In this document: piece after piece, positions 27,280-34,131 of the stretch
How the letters are laid out: each line of letters begins with the position of its first letter
Position numbering within the stretch: position 1 is the first letter of the stretch
IMG/VR virus record: IMGVR_UViG_3300046313_000351
Coordinates: 1-34,131 of that record
Source: a virus
DNA: 34,131 bases
Strand: one strand, 5' to 3'
Made by a program: the position numbers and the translations under genes
The notes under the pieces: generated by a model
Databases searched by the model: none
Seen by the model: the letters and a program-made list of their open reading frames with translations, nothing else
Told to the model about the DNA's origin: nothing

Positions 27280-28032
27280 ATGGCAATCACCAATCTGGAA
27301 GATTTCAAAAAATACTGTCTGAGGGCACTTGGCGCTCCAGTCATTAACATCGACATAACTGACGAACAGATGGATGACCGCTGGGAGGAAGCATTGGAGA
27401 AATTCAATGACTATCATTTCAACGGAACCGAAAAGGTTTATATCCGTCATCAGGTGACTGCGTTGGATATTGCCAACAAGTTCATCCCAATTGCATCCGG
27501 GATTACTGGCATCACTCGGGTTCTTCCAATCAACTCAACATCAAATTCCTTCCAAGACCCATTCTCAATCGGATATCAGGTTCGCATGTCCGAAGTATGG
27601 AATCTGACCGCTGCTGGTGGTGGCGACATGGCATACTATGTGAACATGCGTCAGTATACCACAATGTTGGATCAGTTGCTGAACGGAGTTCCGGCCATTA
27701 GATACAATCGAATATTGGATCGACTGAACATTGATATTGGCTGGGGGAGCACGGTATTGGAGGGTGACTGGGTAATCATTGAGGCATTTCAGGCGGTTGA
27801 CCCAACCGTGTATACCAAGATTTTCAGTGACCCATGGTTGAAGGAATATACCATTGCTCTATTCAAGCGGCAATGGGGAGCCAACCTTTCCAAGTTTGAT
27901 GGTGTGCAATTGATCGGTGGCATTACAATCAATGGTGAGGCCATCTATGATGAGGCTATGCAGGAGATTCAGGTATTGGAGCAGAGGCTCCGAGATGAGT
28001 TTGAGGAACCGTTGCCGTTCTATTGCGGCTGA
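27280..28032 (+). CDS. 13: Neck protein gp13 (head completion), 250 aa
   Basis: The N-terminal LEDFKKYCLRALGAPVINID parallels T4 gp13 (LKDVILRRLGAPIINVEL), followed by YHFNGTEK, a central MRQYTTMLDQLLNGVPAIRY and a C-terminal GGITINGEAIYDEA (T4 GGVTIDGQRLIEEA). gp13 with gp14 forms the neck that joins the filled head to the tail. It is shorter than T4 gp13 (309 aa). The only structural gene in the right half and on the opposite strand, hence late; AAGAGGATC ribosome binding site. Confidence 0.85.
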   Translation: MAITNLEDFKKYCLRALGAPVINIDITDEQMDDRWEEALEKFNDYHFNGTEKVYIRHQVTALDIANKFIPIASGITGITRVLPINSTSNSFQDPFSIGYQVRMSEVWNLTAAGGGDMAYYVNMRQYTTMLDQLLNGVPAIRYNRILDRLNIDIGWGSTVLEGDWVIIEAFQAVDPTVYTKIFSDPWLKEYTIALFKRQWGANLSKFDGVQLIGGITINGEAIYDEAMQEIQVLEQRLRDEFEEPLPFYCG

Positions 28033-28043
28033 TGTAGAAAAGA

Positions 28044-28068
28044 AAAAGGCTCCAAATCGGAGCCTTTT
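28044..28068. terminator. Bidirectional rho-independent terminator between genes 13 and 32
   Basis: AAAAGGCTCC-AAATC-GGAGCCTTTT: 10-bp stem, 5-base loop, T-run on each strand. It serves the convergent late (13) and early (32) transcripts. The GGCTCC core is the same as in the hairpin at 11906-11931. Confidence 0.93.
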
Positions 28069-28085
28069 GTTTGTGTTGCTGTAAG

Positions 28086-29033
28086 TTATGCGTCAGCTAA
28101 AAGCGCTTTGAAGAAGCTAATGTCATCAGAGTCAGAATCATCAACCACCACAGCCGCTTTCTTTTCCACCTTGGTTGGAGCAGTTGCCTTCTCAGCAGGC
28201 GCTGACTTCTCAACCTTGACTGGCTCTACGTTGCGCTGACGTGCTTGGGGGACAGGTTCCTCATTTTCGGCTTCCATACGAGAAGCAGCACTCTGTGTCG
28301 GTTGCGCATTGATGACCTTCAGGAATTCGGCCTTCAATTGCTCATAGCTCTTGAATTGGTCAGGAGCAACGAATTCAGCCAAAGAGTGACATGCATCCAG
28401 CGCTGCCTCAATCTTGTCATCATCACCACCGAACATGGCGCTCACCGAGTCAAACTCAGAGTTCTCATAGGTGGGATACTTGTCCTTGTTCTTGACACGC
28501 AGTTTGAAGTTTGCACCCTGATCCACATCCCATACTTCAATGGATTCTTGATCATCAAACTCTGGACGCATCTTTGTCACAATCATATCATGAATTGACT
28601 TGCCATAGGAGAACAGCATCACCTTACCCTCATTGGCAGGATTTGCTGGATCTTTGATCACCAAGACATTGGAGATATACTTGGTCTTGCGCTTGCGCTC
28701 ACCGGCCAGTTTCTTGTCATCTTCATTCTTGGTTGCATACAACTCAGCATTGGCCTCAATGATTGGGCTTTCCTTACCGATTGTGGTGGGGCAGTTGTTG
28801 ATGAACCATTTTCCGGTTGGGCCTTTGAATGCATACGTCATCAGCTTGACCCATGGGAGTTCATCTCCACCGACAGGGGGCAGGAAGCGAATGACTGCAG
28901 AACCAACACCGGCTGCATCGCGAGTCAATTTCCAGAATCGCTTGTCATCTTGGCGACCGCCAGAGTCCAAATCTTGGGATACCTTAGAGGCCAGCACGGA
29001 ACGTGACTTGCGGAGTTCAGAGAGTCGTGACAT
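28086..29033 (-). CDS. 32: Single-stranded DNA-binding protein gp32, 315 aa
   Basis: The basic N-terminus (MSRLSELRKSRSVLASKV) resembles the cooperativity domain. The core has GKWFINNCPTTIG, SNVLVIKDPANPANEGKV and GANFKLRVK as in T4. The C-terminus has a Pro/Ala/Lys linker and an acidic end (DDSDSDDISFFKALLADA) like the T4 tail that recruits partners. Only the first Cys of the T4 zinc site is visible, so this version probably lacks zinc. Coats ssDNA in replication and recombination; its start overlaps gene 59 by 17 bases. Confidence 0.93.
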   Translation of the reverse strand: MSRLSELRKSRSVLASKVSQDLDSGGRQDDKRFWKLTRDAAGVGSAVIRFLPPVGGDELPWVKLMTYAFKGPTGKWFINNCPTTIGKESPIIEANAELYATKNEDDKKLAGERKRKTKYISNVLVIKDPANPANEGKVMLFSYGKSIHDMIVTKMRPEFDDQESIEVWDVDQGANFKLRVKNKDKYPTYENSEFDSVSAMFGGDDDKIEAALDACHSLAEFVAPDQFKSYEQLKAEFLKVINAQPTQSAASRMEAENEEPVPQARQRNVEPVKVEKSAPAEKATAPTKVEKKAAVVVDDSDSDDISFFKALLADA

Positions 29034-29616
29034 TTTGATTTTCCTTTATGTTGTTTAAAAAATTGTCGAGATGGCTGTTGTGCTGTGAAGCTAATTTGCC
29101 TTGGGTGACAAACCCGTTTGCTTTGCTCATCAGAGCCTTATACTTATCCGACTCAAAACCACGAATTTTGTCAATGACTGGAATCTTTCGATTCATCAGG
29201 ATCAGTGATTCATATTCGGTTTTTCGAGAGAGTAAGTCCGAAATCACCTGCTTTTGCAGGTAATCATCCAAGGAGCAATCGTGCTTCATCATGTAAAGCT
29301 CTATTCTCCCCAAATCCCTTTCCAGACAGGAACCCATGGTTCCCTTTACTTTCAACCAGTGCGTGTAGTTGTCTTCGGCATTGTTATGGTCATACAGGAA
29401 ATTCTTGTTACCATACAAGAAGTTGGCTGCACAGAATTCGATCATTTCACGCTCGTCATCCACGAAAGACATTACCGCCTTGATTAGATCAGCATCATTC
29501 CTTGACATGACCTTGTGCATGCCAGTAAATCGACCCTTGGATACGAATACATCATATGCTGTATGAAAATGCAGCCTTGTTGCCAAGTAAAGACGAAACG
29601 CCTTGTCTGGAGTCAT
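29017..29616 (-). CDS. 59: Replicative helicase loader gp59, 199 aa
   Basis: N-terminal KAFRLYLATRLHFHTAYDVF matches T4 gp59 (KLYLMIKQHMNGKYDVIKYN), and the rest is helical and basic with similar length (T4 217 aa). gp59 loads gp41 helicase onto gp32-covered forks. Position between 33 and 32 is as in T4. Start overlaps the gp33 stop (ATGA). Confidence 0.85.
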   Translation of the reverse strand: MTPDKAFRLYLATRLHFHTAYDVFVSKGRFTGMHKVMSRNDADLIKAVMSFVDDEREMIEFCAANFLYGNKNFLYDHNNAEDNYTHWLKVKGTMGSCLERDLGRIELYMMKHDCSLDDYLQKQVISDLLSRKTEYESLILMNRKIPVIDKIRGFESDKYKALMSKANGFVTQGKLASQHNSHLDNFLNNIKENQNVTTL

Positions 29617-29837
29617 TCAAGTGTGGTGGTTGTTTCTTGTGGCATGGCGTATGTTTCCCGACACTGATCCTTGATTTTTTGTTTCAGGACAGGGGAAATC
29701 ATCTTGACCACATCGGTATATTCAATCAGGTTTTCATCACAGAATTCAGAGATTACCTCAACATAAGAAGCAGCTTTTTGTGCTGCCAAGTCTTCGATGT
29801 ACAGGGAAAATTGGGATGCGGTTTCAAAAAGGTGCAT
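29613..29837 (-). CDS. 33: Late transcription co-activator gp33, 74 aa
   Basis: YVEVISEFCDENLIEYTDVV followed by KMISPVLKQKIKDQC aligns with T4 gp33 (YLEATTAFLEENSIPETQFA). The C-terminus lacks an obvious match to the T4 sliding-clamp-binding end. gp33 links RNA polymerase carrying gp55 to the gp45 clamp. It is short (T4 112 aa). Synteny with gene 59 supports the call. Confidence 0.78.
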   Translation of the reverse strand: MHLFETASQFSLYIEDLAAQKAASYVEVISEFCDENLIEYTDVVKMISPVLKQKIKDQCRETYAMPQETTTTLE

Positions 29838-30351
29838 GGGTAACTGAATGTTTGTTGGTGATGGAGAATAGGGATGACAGAAAAATCTCTGTCAATGGAA
29901 CCAAGGTATGGTTCCCGGTAAGCGTTGAATTTCCAGCAATGTTCAGGACAACCGGATGATTGATTTTTCGGATCATGTCCAGAGCCTGCTTCAGATAAGG
30001 TTCTGGAATCCATGCATCCAGTGAGTCTGGAATAGGAACAATCAGGAACGGTTTGTTGTTTTTCTTTAGAGTCTGTATAGTCAGCTTGGTTCCAGATGAT
30101 ACAGAGTTGGATGCAAAAATAATTGTGCAGTCTGCATTGATAGCATTTGCCTTGGTTCTGGCAGAGTATCCCATGTTCAGATCAACCAAGCCGTATCCAT
30201 ATAACAGTTCTTCCATGGCACCATCAACCGTCATGTACCCGCGACATGCAATTCCTCCGGTTGGGATACCATGTTTCTTGGCAGCCAGCAGACCGACCTG
30301 ATCTGCTCCGGTCTGTCCTCCACTGATTACTTGCTTAACTAAAGTGTGCAT
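29824..30351 (-). CDS. SLOG-superfamily protein (YpsA-related / putative molybdenum-carrier family), 175 aa
   Basis: ATG 30351 with a strong GGAGG at 6-7 bases; the longer reading is rejected. QVISGGQTGADQVGLLAAKK, GGIACRGY and GYSARTKANAINADCTIIFA are diagnostic of the family once called molybdenum carriers, now grouped with SLOG nucleotide-ligand sensors. A C-terminal VVLNIAGNST segment is also typical. No evidence of molybdenum binding. It sits in the replication operon and may sense or bind a nucleotide derivative. Confidence 0.85.
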   Translation of the reverse strand: MHTLVKQVISGGQTGADQVGLLAAKKHGIPTGGIACRGYMTVDGAMEELLYGYGLVDLNMGYSARTKANAINADCTIIFASNSVSSGTKLTIQTLKKNNKPFLIVPIPDSLDAWIPEPYLKQALDMIRKINHPVVLNIAGNSTLTGNHTLVPLTEIFLSSLFSITNKHSVTHAPF

Positions 30352-30580
30352 AATCCTCCAGCGCCAGCATACGATCCAGAAGGTCAACGGTCATGGTATT
30401 GTCGGTTTCTTCTTGGGAAATACCATAGTCATTGATGGCAGAGTCAACAACATCATCCCGAGAACAGAAGTCAGAGTCTTCGATATACTGGGTAATGCGA
30501 CGAACATAAAGAGCCGAACCGTTGTTTCCATTCAGCAGTTCAAACACAATCGAGGATGCAAAGGCTTCGTTGACAGACAT
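30335..30580 (-). CDS. Hypothetical protein, 81 aa
   Basis: MSVNEAFASSIVFELLNGNN, then YVRRITQYIEDSDFCSRDDV and DLLDRMLALEDYAHFS; acidic and helical, no domain recognised. AGGAACCTTTATC precedes the ATG. First gene of the transcript that continues through SLOG, 33, 59 and probably 32. Confidence 0.7.
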   Translation of the reverse strand: MSVNEAFASSIVFELLNGNNGSALYVRRITQYIEDSDFCSRDDVVDSAINDYGISQEETDNTMTVDLLDRMLALEDYAHFS

Positions 30581-30602
30581 GATAAAGGTTCCTATGTGTG
30601 GA

Positions 30603-30635
30603 ACGGGAGCATTTCCCGTTGCCTGAATTATACCA
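30603..30635 (-). promoter_or_regulatory. Promoter plus stem-loop upstream of the SLOG-33-59-32 operon
   Basis: CATGGTATAATTCAGGCAA gives a consensus extended -10 (30627-30632); an ACGGGA/TCCCGT hairpin (30603-30619) follows within eight bases, then AGGAACC and ATG. The same promoter string precedes the tRNA cluster. The -35 is poor. Confidence 0.7.
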
Positions 30636-30642
30636 TGAGTCT

Positions 30643-32352
30643 CTACTGCAAAACAGAGAAATCGTTAACTTTTTTGATATTGACCACTCGATCAAATAGC
30701 TCAGGGACAACATTCCTATGAGACACAACCATGACTCGCATACCATCTTCCAGACTCTCAAGGATGGATGCAAACACGTTGACCGATTCCTCATCCAAGG
30801 ATGAATCCATGGTCTCATCAAAGATGATCAAGTTGGTTGCCAGTGAGTTTTTGGACATGGCAATTTTTCTCCATGCAAACAGAATAGCCATGTCCAGTCG
30901 CATCTTTTCCCCCTCGCTGAATGAGTTGTAGGTAAATGCATCCCGGTTTCGGGAGCGGATCGTCTCATTAAAATTCTCATCCAATGAAAAGTCAACAAAC
31001 ATATCAAACTTGCTCAGGTAGTCATTGATTAGCTGATTCATCAGAGGGATATACTGAGCAATGATTTTGGATTTGATTCCGGTATCCTTGAGCATTGCCA
31101 CCGCCATTGAAACATAAGCCCCAGTCTCCACCAGTTCAGACTTGGTTGTTTTCTTCTGTTCCAGTATTTGATTCAGTTCATCCATGCGATCCTTGGTTTC
31201 CTTCAGACCGGATGTATCTGATTCCTTGATTGGCTGGCTCAGATCGGAAATGGTTTTGTTGACATGCCGAATGTTATTCCTGACCAGCCGAATGTCTGAA
31301 TTGGTATTATCAATTTTATCGGCAACCGCCTCCATAACCTGCAACTTCTGGATCAGTTGTTCATGAATTTCCTTGAGTTGAATGATGGATTTATCGGCAG
31401 CAGCAGTCTTCTCCTGTTCTTCTGTCAGGACTTGATTCTTGACATCATTCCCAATCGCCTGTTTGCACTGGGGGCACTCATCATGCCCTTGGAAAAAATC
31501 AATTGTTTCCTTGGAGGCAGATTTCTTGTGTTTGGCAACTGACAACTGAGATACAACACGACTGATTCCGGTTTGAATAGGGGCAGTCTCAATTGGTTTC
31601 TGGGTCAGGTTGGCAATAATATCAGTCAGTCTGGTTTCTTCCTCCAGATACCCGTTCAACTGCTCATGTGCAGCAGACAACTTCTGGATGCGCTCGGACT
31701 CGGCAGCGTCCCGATTGTTCTCCATCAACAACAGGGTCTTCTTGGTTGATTCTACCTGATCTGATGTTAGATCAATCTCGTAGTTGATGTTGCTGATTGC
31801 CGATTTTATCTCAGATACCTGCTTGGTAGCCAGTGCGCTCATGTCGCTGAAGATGGAAATATCCAATATGTCCTCAATGACTGCACGGCGATCCTTGGCT
31901 TCCAATTGCATAAATGGAACGTAGTTGGCTGCACCAATGACCACAATCTGCTTGAAGGTGGTGTAGTTGAATCCCAAGATTCCTTCCAAGAGAGACTGAT
32001 AAGCTCTGGAGTTGGAGTCCTCTGGTATCAGTTCATCATTCTTCCAGATTTCAAAAACCGATGGCTTCTGACCACGAACAACCTTGAATAAATCAGAACC
32101 AACACCAAACCATATAGTAACCAACAGATTCTTGTTGTTGATAGAGTTGATCAACTGCCCCAGCTTGATGTTCCTATATGGCTTGTTGAACAGGGCATAG
32201 CAGATGGAATCCAGAGCCAGCGCAGACTTTCCAGCACCATTCTTGGACGCAATCAGTGTGTTCTTGGCATCTGTATAGTCAAAAACTGTCTCGTAGTTTC
32301 CATAGGAGAGCAGATTCTTGAATGAAATTTTCTGAAAGATTACCTGACTCAT
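30643..32352 (-). CDS. 46: Recombination nuclease ATPase subunit gp46 (SbcC/Rad50-like), 569 aa
   Basis: Walker A ASKNGAGKS (35-43), coiled-coil arms around a zinc hook CPQC (293-296), ABC signature FSEGEK (478-483) and Walker B LIIFDETMD (508-516). T4 gp46 is 560 aa. With gp47 it resects DNA ends for recombination-dependent replication and helps degrade host DNA. Start overlaps the gp47 stop (ATGA). Confidence 0.95.
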   Translation of the reverse strand: MSQVIFQKISFKNLLSYGNYETVFDYTDAKNTLIASKNGAGKSALALDSICYALFNKPYRNIKLGQLINSINNKNLLVTIWFGVGSDLFKVVRGQKPSVFEIWKNDELIPEDSNSRAYQSLLEGILGFNYTTFKQIVVIGAANYVPFMQLEAKDRRAVIEDILDISIFSDMSALATKQVSEIKSAISNINYEIDLTSDQVESTKKTLLLMENNRDAAESERIQKLSAAHEQLNGYLEEETRLTDIIANLTQKPIETAPIQTGISRVVSQLSVAKHKKSASKETIDFFQGHDECPQCKQAIGNDVKNQVLTEEQEKTAAADKSIIQLKEIHEQLIQKLQVMEAVADKIDNTNSDIRLVRNNIRHVNKTISDLSQPIKESDTSGLKETKDRMDELNQILEQKKTTKSELVETGAYVSMAVAMLKDTGIKSKIIAQYIPLMNQLINDYLSKFDMFVDFSLDENFNETIRSRNRDAFTYNSFSEGEKMRLDMAILFAWRKIAMSKNSLATNLIIFDETMDSSLDEESVNVFASILESLEDGMRVMVVSHRNVVPELFDRVVNIKKVNDFSVLQ

Positions 32353-33392
32353 TTGGAGGTTACTGCCTGTCTGTAAAGGTTCTGCATCATTGAAATCATC
32401 TTATCCTTGTCCAGCGTAATTGCTGAATCCATCACATAGTCTCGAATTAGTTCTCCGGTATCCTTGACCTTGGTGTCAATAACAGAGATTGACAATGACT
32501 CGGCATAGTTTTCATTGACCTTGATCTCGTATGGCTTCATTGCATAAAGAGCATTCAGGTATGATGTCAGTTCCTTGTCAGGAATCCTGCGATCAATCAT
32601 CAACTGAACATACTTCCCAGTCACTTCACCTACATCCGGAGCAAAGCCATCCGAGTAGTGTATCCGATTGTGCAGAGTGTTCCTGTTCCTGATGAAAGAC
32701 ATATCCCCATCATCAAAGACCCAGAATCCCTTGTCGTCGGCATAGTCCATCCATGTCAGTTCATATGGTGTCCCAGTATACAGCACATTATCCTTTTTGG
32801 ACTTGGAGTGATAGTGTCCGCTGATGACCAGATCGAACTTGGAATAGTCCTTGTGTGAATGGCTGGTCTTCATCACCTGACCGCGCTGCATCTCAAACCC
32901 ATCAAACTCAAAGTGACCCAAGGCATACTTGGCCTTGGATTTCTTGATTGCCTTCAGAACAGAATCATGGTTCTCTTTACATACCCATGGAACCATGAAA
33001 AATGGAGTTCCATCCACAGAAACGTCTTTTGGCTCATCAATCACGGTAAAACAACCGGGATGTAACTTGATAGTATCGTTTAAAAGCGTTTTAAGGGTGT
33101 TTACAGCCGTTGTTTCTCGATAGTAAAGGTCGTGGTTGCCTACGACAGCAAAAACGCTTAAATCGCGTTTAATTGCCTCGGATAAGAACAACTGACGGAA
33201 CTTTTCAATCACCATGATGTTGATGCTCTTGCGGGTATCAAAAACATCACCGGTCAATAGGATTGAGCGAATCTCTTTGTTGGAATCCAAGTATGAAAAA
33301 AGGTCAGAGAAGAATAGAGCCTGATGCTCCAGCAAATCCGTGTTGGCTCCACGGGCACCAAAGTGCATATCACCAATAACAACACACTTCAT
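32349..33392 (-). CDS. 47: Recombination nuclease subunit gp47 (SbcD/Mre11-like), 347 aa
   Basis: Metallophosphoesterase motifs in order: GDMHFGARG, LTGDVFDTR, VGNHDLYYR, LGHFEFDG and ISGHYHSK. T4 gp47 is 339 aa. Nuclease partner of gp46; the start overlaps the gp55 stop by four bases, so the three proteins are produced from one coupled message. Confidence 0.95.
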   Translation of the reverse strand: MKCVVIGDMHFGARGANTDLLEHQALFFSDLFSYLDSNKEIRSILLTGDVFDTRKSINIMVIEKFRQLFLSEAIKRDLSVFAVVGNHDLYYRETTAVNTLKTLLNDTIKLHPGCFTVIDEPKDVSVDGTPFFMVPWVCKENHDSVLKAIKKSKAKYALGHFEFDGFEMQRGQVMKTSHSHKDYSKFDLVISGHYHSKSKKDNVLYTGTPYELTWMDYADDKGFWVFDDGDMSFIRNRNTLHNRIHYSDGFAPDVGEVTGKYVQLMIDRRIPDKELTSYLNALYAMKPYEIKVNENYAESLSISVIDTKVKDTGELIRDYVMDSAITLDKDKMISMMQNLYRQAVTSK

Positions 33393-33922
33393 TGGAAAAG
33401 GTTTTCCTCGTTCTCAACAACTTTACGTTTCTTGGAGCGCTGGCGTTTATCCTCCTGCTTGCGCTCAAAGTCATCCACGTCAAAGTATGGGATGAACTCG
33501 TTTTCGATGTCATGCTCGCCTTCCAAGTCACTTTTCTCAAAAGCATCCCCATACTCATCAATGACGTTCAGATAAGACTTGGCCTTGACGTAAGATTCCT
33601 TGTGCTCAACTTCGATAACCTCAACGAAAGAGTAAAAGCAGATTCGGGTAAAATATCCAAAAGCGTTGGTGGTGATGTTCTCATCAAAGTTCAGAATCTT
33701 GGAACAGCAGGCGATAACACCCTCAGATACGAATTCCTCCCGGTAGGAGTAGTTCAAGAAGTTGTAGCGGTATGACAGCTTGTTGGCAATCTTCAAGAAA
33801 GACTCGGCAATGTCTCGTGGGATTACCGGACGTTCAAGACCAGCAGCATCGGCAGCCATGCAGTCTTTCTTGTATTGGATGATCGCGGCAGTGAATTGTG
33901 CGTTTTGTACGTAGTGGGCCAT
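33389..33922 (-). CDS. 55: Late-gene sigma factor gp55, 177 aa
   Basis: KIANKLSYRYNFLNYSYREE, the region-2-like EGVIACCSKILNFDENITT and AFGYFTRICFYSFVEVIE parallel T4 gp55 ([39 protein letters not shown]). The C-terminus ends EENLFQ, plausibly the clamp-binding tail (T4 ends in a DFLYE-type motif). It directs host RNA polymerase to late promoters with gp33 and gp45. Confidence 0.88.
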   Translation of the reverse strand: MAHYVQNAQFTAAIIQYKKDCMAADAAGLERPVIPRDIAESFLKIANKLSYRYNFLNYSYREEFVSEGVIACCSKILNFDENITTNAFGYFTRICFYSFVEVIEVEHKESYVKAKSYLNVIDEYGDAFEKSDLEGEHDIENEFIPYFDVDDFERKQEDKRQRSKKRKVVENEENLFQ

Positions 33923-33986
33923 TGTTGTTCTTTCATGTTTGTGCTATGATGGTGCCGGTGGCATGATTGCTTGACCGCATGACATG

Positions 33987-34015
33987 ATTGTAACATAAGT
34001 GTTGTCAAAACACAA
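33987..34015 (-). promoter_or_regulatory. Promoter for the 55-47-46 operon
   Basis: TTGTGT (34010-34015), 17-bp spacer, TGTTACAAT (-10 33987-33992), 65 bases before the gp55 ATG. Confidence 0.55.
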
Positions 34016-34032
34016 CATAGGGTAAACACCTA

Positions 34033-34060
34033 TTGACAGGTAGAAAAACCGTGATACAAT
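34033..34060 (+). promoter_or_regulatory. Rightward sigma70-type promoter at the right edge
   Basis: TTGACA (34033-34038), 16-bp spacer, TGATACAAT (-10 34055-34060): the only plus-strand copy of the consensus in the window. Downstream sequence is very A/T-rich with GTAAATAATTTAC near 34091-34103. It probably drives a gene beyond the window. Confidence 0.7.
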
Positions 34061-34131
34061 AACCGTGTCGGTTCCCTTTAAGCCAAAAAGTAAATAATTT
34101 ACTATATATAATATTAATACTAGTATATAAT

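Noticed and set aside
1-34131. Alternative genetic code (TGA read as Trp)
   Set aside because: Most well-identified genes (gp55, gp47, gp52, Dam, ART-like) end in TGA at sensible family lengths; only the tailspike has an internal TGA.

Overview
This window looks like part of the genome of a tailed phage of the T4 superfamily (contractile-tailed myovirus) infecting a Gram-negative bacterium. On recognisable sequence it encodes homologues of T4 gp55, gp47, gp46, gp33, gp59, gp32, gp13, the gp39 and gp52 topoisomerase subunits, Dam and the start of UvsX, several in the T4 neighbour order (59-33 beside 32; 47-46 beside 55). Nearly every gene is on the minus strand (early/middle type). Only three convincing genes are on the plus strand, and all are late or virion type: a lytic transglycosylase, a beta-helix tailspike and the gp13 neck protein. 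The host cannot be named from sequence alone.

Right third (about 18.7-34 kb): the conserved replication, recombination and nucleotide block. From right to left it runs gp55 late sigma factor, gp47/gp46 recombination nuclease, a small gene, a SLOG-family protein, gp33, gp59, gp32, (plus-strand gp13), a GIY-YIG-like protein, a ThyX-like enzyme, gp39, Dam, gp52, a Nudix protein, a GroES-like protein, an ADP-ribosyltransferase-like protein, a 113-nt tRNA-like RNA and thymidylate kinase. Most neighbours overlap by 1-20 bases, so translation is probably coupled.

Centre (16.5-18.7 kb): six tRNA genes (Met, Asn, Glu, Gly, Thr, Ser) and a stand-alone TnpB (RuvC nuclease) whose 3' end carries two hairpins typical of a right end/omegaRNA. 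A 28-bp copy of that right-end hairpin lies 7 kb away in opposite orientation.

Left half (2.3-16.5 kb): accessory early region. It contains a MoxR-type AAA ATPase, a VWA protein with an HExxH motif, dCMP deaminase, three paralogous small KOW/Tudor-like proteins and many hypotheticals. It also holds arrays of very small overlapping genes (about 50-75 codons) whose products nearly all begin M-x-x-[S/T]-[D/E]-L-P. I count 16 complete members and two decayed ones (5675-5812 and 2899-2934). They follow the AAA gene, the VWA gene, a membrane-protein gene, the dCMP deaminase and others, and several are paralogues of each other. This is the least familiar system in the window.

Regulation: transcription seems driven by host-sigma70-type promoters of unusually uniform design (TTGACT or TTGGCT, 18-bp spacer, TGaTACAAT), often followed by a repeated leader ending in AAGGAAC-TTATC-ATG. 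Many sit inside the 3' end of the upstream gene, so that its TGA stop codon is also the TG of the extended -10. Some place the start codon 7-10 bases from the -10 (near-leaderless mRNAs), and some are followed directly by a stem-loop. Other oddities are an in-frame TGA in the tailspike, a frameshifted Gly/Tyr/Asp-rich gene, and ADP-ribosyltransferase-like proteins lacking the usual Arg motif.
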